From positions 2,542,001-2,606,000 of the forward strand of contig NZ_CP007032.1 of the NCBI RefSeq assembly GCF_000231405.2: 64,000 nt of DNA. The letters are read 5' to 3'. The DNA is from Desulfitobacterium metallireducens DSM 15288. GTDB lineage: Bacteria > Bacillota > Desulfitobacteriia > Desulfitobacteriales > Desulfitobacteriaceae. Numbering within the stretch: the stretch's first letter is position 1; the number at the start of each line of letters is the position of its first letter. Positions 61,750 to 64,000 of this stretch are shown one piece after another. Both the position numbers and the translations under genes were made by a program. The notes under the pieces are model-generated. The model saw nothing but the letters and a program-made list of their open reading frames with translations, made no database searches and was not told the origin of the DNA.

Positions 61750-62748
61750 TCACAGTGAACAGAATTTTGTCACCATTAACTCCAATAAAAATTTAGCTTC
61801 CCCTTGGCCTGTCTTGATCCCGACCTCTGTAGATAAGCATTCCCCGAGAGCGGTCTCCAACTGATTCCAACTGAGTTTTTCCGACTGCCGCCATACTTTT
61901 TGTGCCTCGAAAGGCTTCATTCCCAATAATCGAGGCGCATCATTTACATTTCCACCCTTTTGGCGTAAGGCTTGAGTGCCTAAGAGCATTCGAACTTGTC
62001 GAACTAAGAGTGTGAGAACTTTAAGCGCATGCTCTTGACGTAGAACCTGATAAAGCTTTTGCAAAGCAACTGCACTTGAACGTGCTGCTACAGCATCTAA
62101 GAGTTCAAAAACCGTAGCTTCAGACGCTTGTGGAACAATTTCGTTAATATCTTCTGCTCGAATCGTTTCCCGTTCCCCAACATATAACACAAGTTTATCG
62201 AGTTCTTGACTCAGCACGCCCGATTGATGCCCTGCCCATTCTAAAAAAAGGGTTTTAACATCCGGCCGCATCTTTTTCCCTCGGGCACTCAGCTCAAAAT
62301 CAAGCCAAGCTTGCCAGTCTTGAGGTCGTTTCGGCGCTGTGAATTCTACAATCACACCCGCTTGCTCAATCGCTTTATAAAACTTACGCCCTTTATGTAC
62401 ACTTTCAGCCAAAAACAAAAGACAGGTGCCTGGATTCGGGTTCTTGAGATACTCAAAAAAAGGATCTAAGGCATTCCCTTGTCCCTCTTGAAAATACGGA
62501 ATATCCTCAACAATCACTAACCGTCCTTGAAAAAAGGAAACAGTATTCGCGCGTTCAACAATCTCAGCAGGGGTCACATTTTTAGCGGATATAACTTCAA
62601 TGCCGCTTCCAGATGAATCCATTTCCAGATAAGATTTCTTCAGCAGTTGCACAGCCTCCTGAAGAAGATAATGTTCTTCCCCATACCACAGGTAGACCAA
62701 AGGAAGGCCTGTCTGAATTGCTTTCTTAATTTGTTCAATCTCTCGCAT
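61750..62748 (-). CDS. holA: DNA polymerase III delta subunit
   Basis: Clamp-loader subunit of 332 aa that opens the beta clamp. The start (TGLPLVYLWYGEEHYLLQEA) and the degenerate AAA+ fold (GRLVIVEDIPYFQEGQG, LLFLAESVHKGRKFYKAIEQ) fit HolA/YqeN. Later blocks are AGHQSGVLSQELDKLVLYVG and AVAARSSAVALQKLYQVLRQ. No intact Walker A is expected in delta and none is seen. It lies 240 nt downstream of comEC on the same strand, the conserved comEC-holA-rpsT neighbourhood. Confidence 0.96.
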   Translation of the reverse strand: MREIEQIKKAIQTGLPLVYLWYGEEHYLLQEAVQLLKKSYLEMDSSGSGIEVISAKNVTPAEIVERANTVSFFQGRLVIVEDIPYFQEGQGNALDPFFEYLKNPNPGTCLLFLAESVHKGRKFYKAIEQAGVIVEFTAPKRPQDWQAWLDFELSARGKKMRPDVKTLFLEWAGHQSGVLSQELDKLVLYVGERETIRAEDINEIVPQASEATVFELLDAVAARSSAVALQKLYQVLRQEHALKVLTLLVRQVRMLLGTQALRQKGGNVNDAPRLLGMKPFEAQKVWRQSEKLSWNQLETALGECLSTEVGIKTGQGEAKFLLELMVTKFCSL

Positions 62749-62862
62749 TCGTTACCCTCCCCTATTCTCTTATTCTAAACAAGAATCTTCGAGAAAGCTA
62801 CCCATAAATGACCCAAAAGCGTAGCTTCCCGCACAGATGTGATTTCGCAGAGAGGTACATAA

Positions 62863-62891
62863 TAAAAGAACCCCTCCAACATGTGAAGGGG
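62863..62891 (-). terminator. Probable terminator after comEC
   Basis: CCCCT/AGGGG hairpin (62871-62891) with TTCTTTTATT following in minus sense. Confidence 0.65.
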
Positions 62892-62986
62892 CAAAAGAAA
62901 GAGGAGGAGAAAAGAGATGTTCCCTACTATTCTTACCGGCATTCGGTTTTTTATACCATAAAAGGTAAAAACTTTTTATGCTTCAA

Positions 62987-64000
62987 TTATGGGATTACCT
63001 CAATCCCCTTCTCATCAAGTCTTACTCTAATTGTCCCCGCTTCATCGGTTCGATAAAGCGGGATCTGCCGTTCTTCCCAGTACTGAATTACCCCAGAGTT
63101 TGGATGTCCAAATGAATTCTTGCCAACGGAGATAATAACTCCTTGGGGATCCACCCGATCAAGCCAACCTGTAACTAAGGAAAACCGACTTCCATGATGA
63201 GGCACTTTAAAAAGATTGGCTGAGAAATCTACCCCCATCTTCGAAATCTCTTCCATTTCCTCTGCTTCCATATCCGCTGTGAGGAGCACATTTTGTCCCA
63301 TTCGAGTTTCCAAGCGAAGGACGATGGAATTACTATTATCATCTGAATGAGTCCCCGTTAAGATTTCGCCAGGAGCTAAAACGTTGAGCTGAACATCAGA
63401 GTCGAGAACTAATCGATCTCCAGCTGTCAATGTCCTGACATCTTCTTGAGCTAATTGGGTTACAAGTTCTGGGTCAATTCCATTTGTCTCTCCCCATCCA
63501 TTCCCGGAAGAATTCTTATCATTTTGTTCGTCTATGCTCAGCCAATCCCGTCCATCCTCGGGTATACCCACCCAATCCACAGGCAGCGTCTCCAAAAGCG
63601 CATCCGCTCCCCCAACATGATCCGCATGGGGATGGGTAAGGATAAGAGCATCCAAGTGGTTGATCCCCTTTTGCAGAAGATAGGGTAAAACAATCCGTTC
63701 CCCAGCATCAAAACGTTCACTCTTCGGTCCCGTGTCCACTAAGATTTTCGCTCCTGTTGACGTTTCAATCAGAATACTGTCCCCTTGCCCTACGTCTATA
63801 AACGTAATTTCGAGCCCGCGCGGAGTATTCCAAGGACTCCAAAGTATAAGTATAGCTAAAAAAACGAAAAACACACGTTCCCCGTTAAATCTTACTCTCT
63901 TTTTGATTCCTGCCTTTTTCTTAAATTCTAATTTTTTAAACGCTCGTCCTAATTGATCAGGAAAAACAGGTTCGATCCATCGTCTCAAGATAGAGACCCA
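62987..64000 (-). CDS. comEC: ComEC C-terminal part (runs off the right edge)
   Basis: 3' part of the DNA-uptake channel gene comEC/rec2; the frame is open to the window edge (337 codons), so the N-terminal OB and competence membrane domains lie outside. Visible here are a last hydrophobic stretch (VFFVFLAILILW) and the complete metallo-beta-lactamase-fold domain thought to degrade the non-transported strand: LEITFIDVGQGDSILIET, DALILTHPHADHVGG, VLLTADMEAEEMEEI and FKVPHHGSRFSLV. The stop is at 62987. A TTG at 63988 is in frame but is unlikely to be the true start, since sequence upstream is also open. Confidence 0.93.
   Translation of the reverse strand, partial: WVSILRRWIEPVFPDQLGRAFKKLEFKKKAGIKKRVRFNGERVFFVFLAILILWSPWNTPRGLEITFIDVGQGDSILIETSTGAKILVDTGPKSERFDAGERIVLPYLLQKGINHLDALILTHPHADHVGGADALLETLPVDWVGIPEDGRDWLSIDEQNDKNSSGNGWGETNGIDPELVTQLAQEDVRTLTAGDRLVLDSDVQLNVLAPGEILTGTHSDDNSNSIVLRLETRMGQNVLLTADMEAEEMEEISKMGVDFSANLFKVPHHGSRFSLVTGWLDRVDPQGVIISVGKNSFGHPNSGVIQYWEERQIPLYRTDEAGTIRVRLDEKGIEVIP

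Noticed and set aside
1-64000. tRNA/rRNA genes, CRISPR arrays, insertion sequences with transposase
   Set aside because: Looked for cloverleaf ends, regular spacer repeats and DDE/HUH transposase motifs while reading; none seen.

Overview
The window looks like chromosome of a low-to-medium G+C, endospore-forming, anaerobic Firmicute of the Peptococcaceae/Desulfitobacteriaceae type; a Desulfosporosinus- or Desulfitobacterium-like organism is my best guess, by inference only. Reasons: sporulation genes (yqfC, yqfD, spoIIP), the ccpN-ppsR-ppdK module, a T-box before glyQS, a CIRCE-controlled hrcA-grpE-dnaK-dnaJ operon, a group-4 membrane [NiFe]-hydrogenase cluster, and a c-di-GMP riboswitch in front of a chemoreceptor. 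No tRNA, rRNA, CRISPR array, prophage or intact transposase was seen. Most genes run on the minus strand.

Layout. 1-3.4 kb: the 5' part of dnaG, a GerMN lipoprotein and a dGTPase. 3.4-6.1 kb: a chemoreceptor and a small YjfB-like protein behind a c-di-GMP-I riboswitch. 6.1-13.7 kb: an ArsR/DUF2087 repressor, a ClC chloride transporter, HelD, and a BlaI/BlaR1-like pair with its operators. 14.1-18.3 kb: pyruvate phosphate dikinase with its kinase/phosphorylase and CcpN. 18.5-32.3 kb: a phosphodiester-glycosidase-domain protein, then a long minus-strand housekeeping run transcribed yqfC-yqfD-phoH-pgpH-ybeY-dgkA-cdd-era-deoC-recO-DUF4342, followed by T-box-glyQ-glyS. 32.4-34.4 kb: MgtC-like protein, a 51-aa ORF and a Fur-controlled FTR1 iron permease. 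34.5-41.7 kb: a compact Hyf-like hydrogenase (hyfB-C-E-F-G-I). 41.9-44.8 kb: small proteins, a GDSL esterase, YbaK, rpsU-yqeY and HIT. 44.8-56.5 kb: lepA, hemW, hrcA-grpE-dnaK-dnaJ-prmA-rsmE-mtaB. 56.6-64 kb: a second glycosidase-domain paralogue, murJ, spoIIP, a holin-like protein, rpsT, holA and the 3' part of comEC.

The most interesting signal lies in two G+C-rich non-coding islands that interrupt otherwise tight minus-strand gene runs: dgkA/cdd (26.33-26.61 kb) and lepA/hemW (54.01-54.71 kb). They contain three copies of one structured element: two on the plus strand (26428-26560 and 54474-54609) and one on the minus strand (54143-54271). All share an outer stem, a hairpin whose loop carries GGAC, and a second hairpin containing the block GAG(C/T)C ... 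G(A/G/C)CGA(T/C)TTTG. The outer stem, P1 and P2 differ in sequence between copies but remain base-paired, so covariation supports a conserved RNA or single-stranded fold. The GGA loops resemble CsrA/RsmA binding hairpins and the TwoAYGGAY motif, but identity with either is not established.

Regulation readable from the sequence includes a c-di-GMP-I riboswitch with terminator, a glycine T-box, CIRCE, a Fur box on an FTR1 promoter, twin BlaI-type operators, and an ArsR palindrome straddling its own promoter. Other unusual points are a hydrogenase large subunit that ends at its mature C-terminus, no ferredoxin-like HyfH/HyfA partner in the cluster, and a BlaR1-like protein with an unfamiliar sensor domain.
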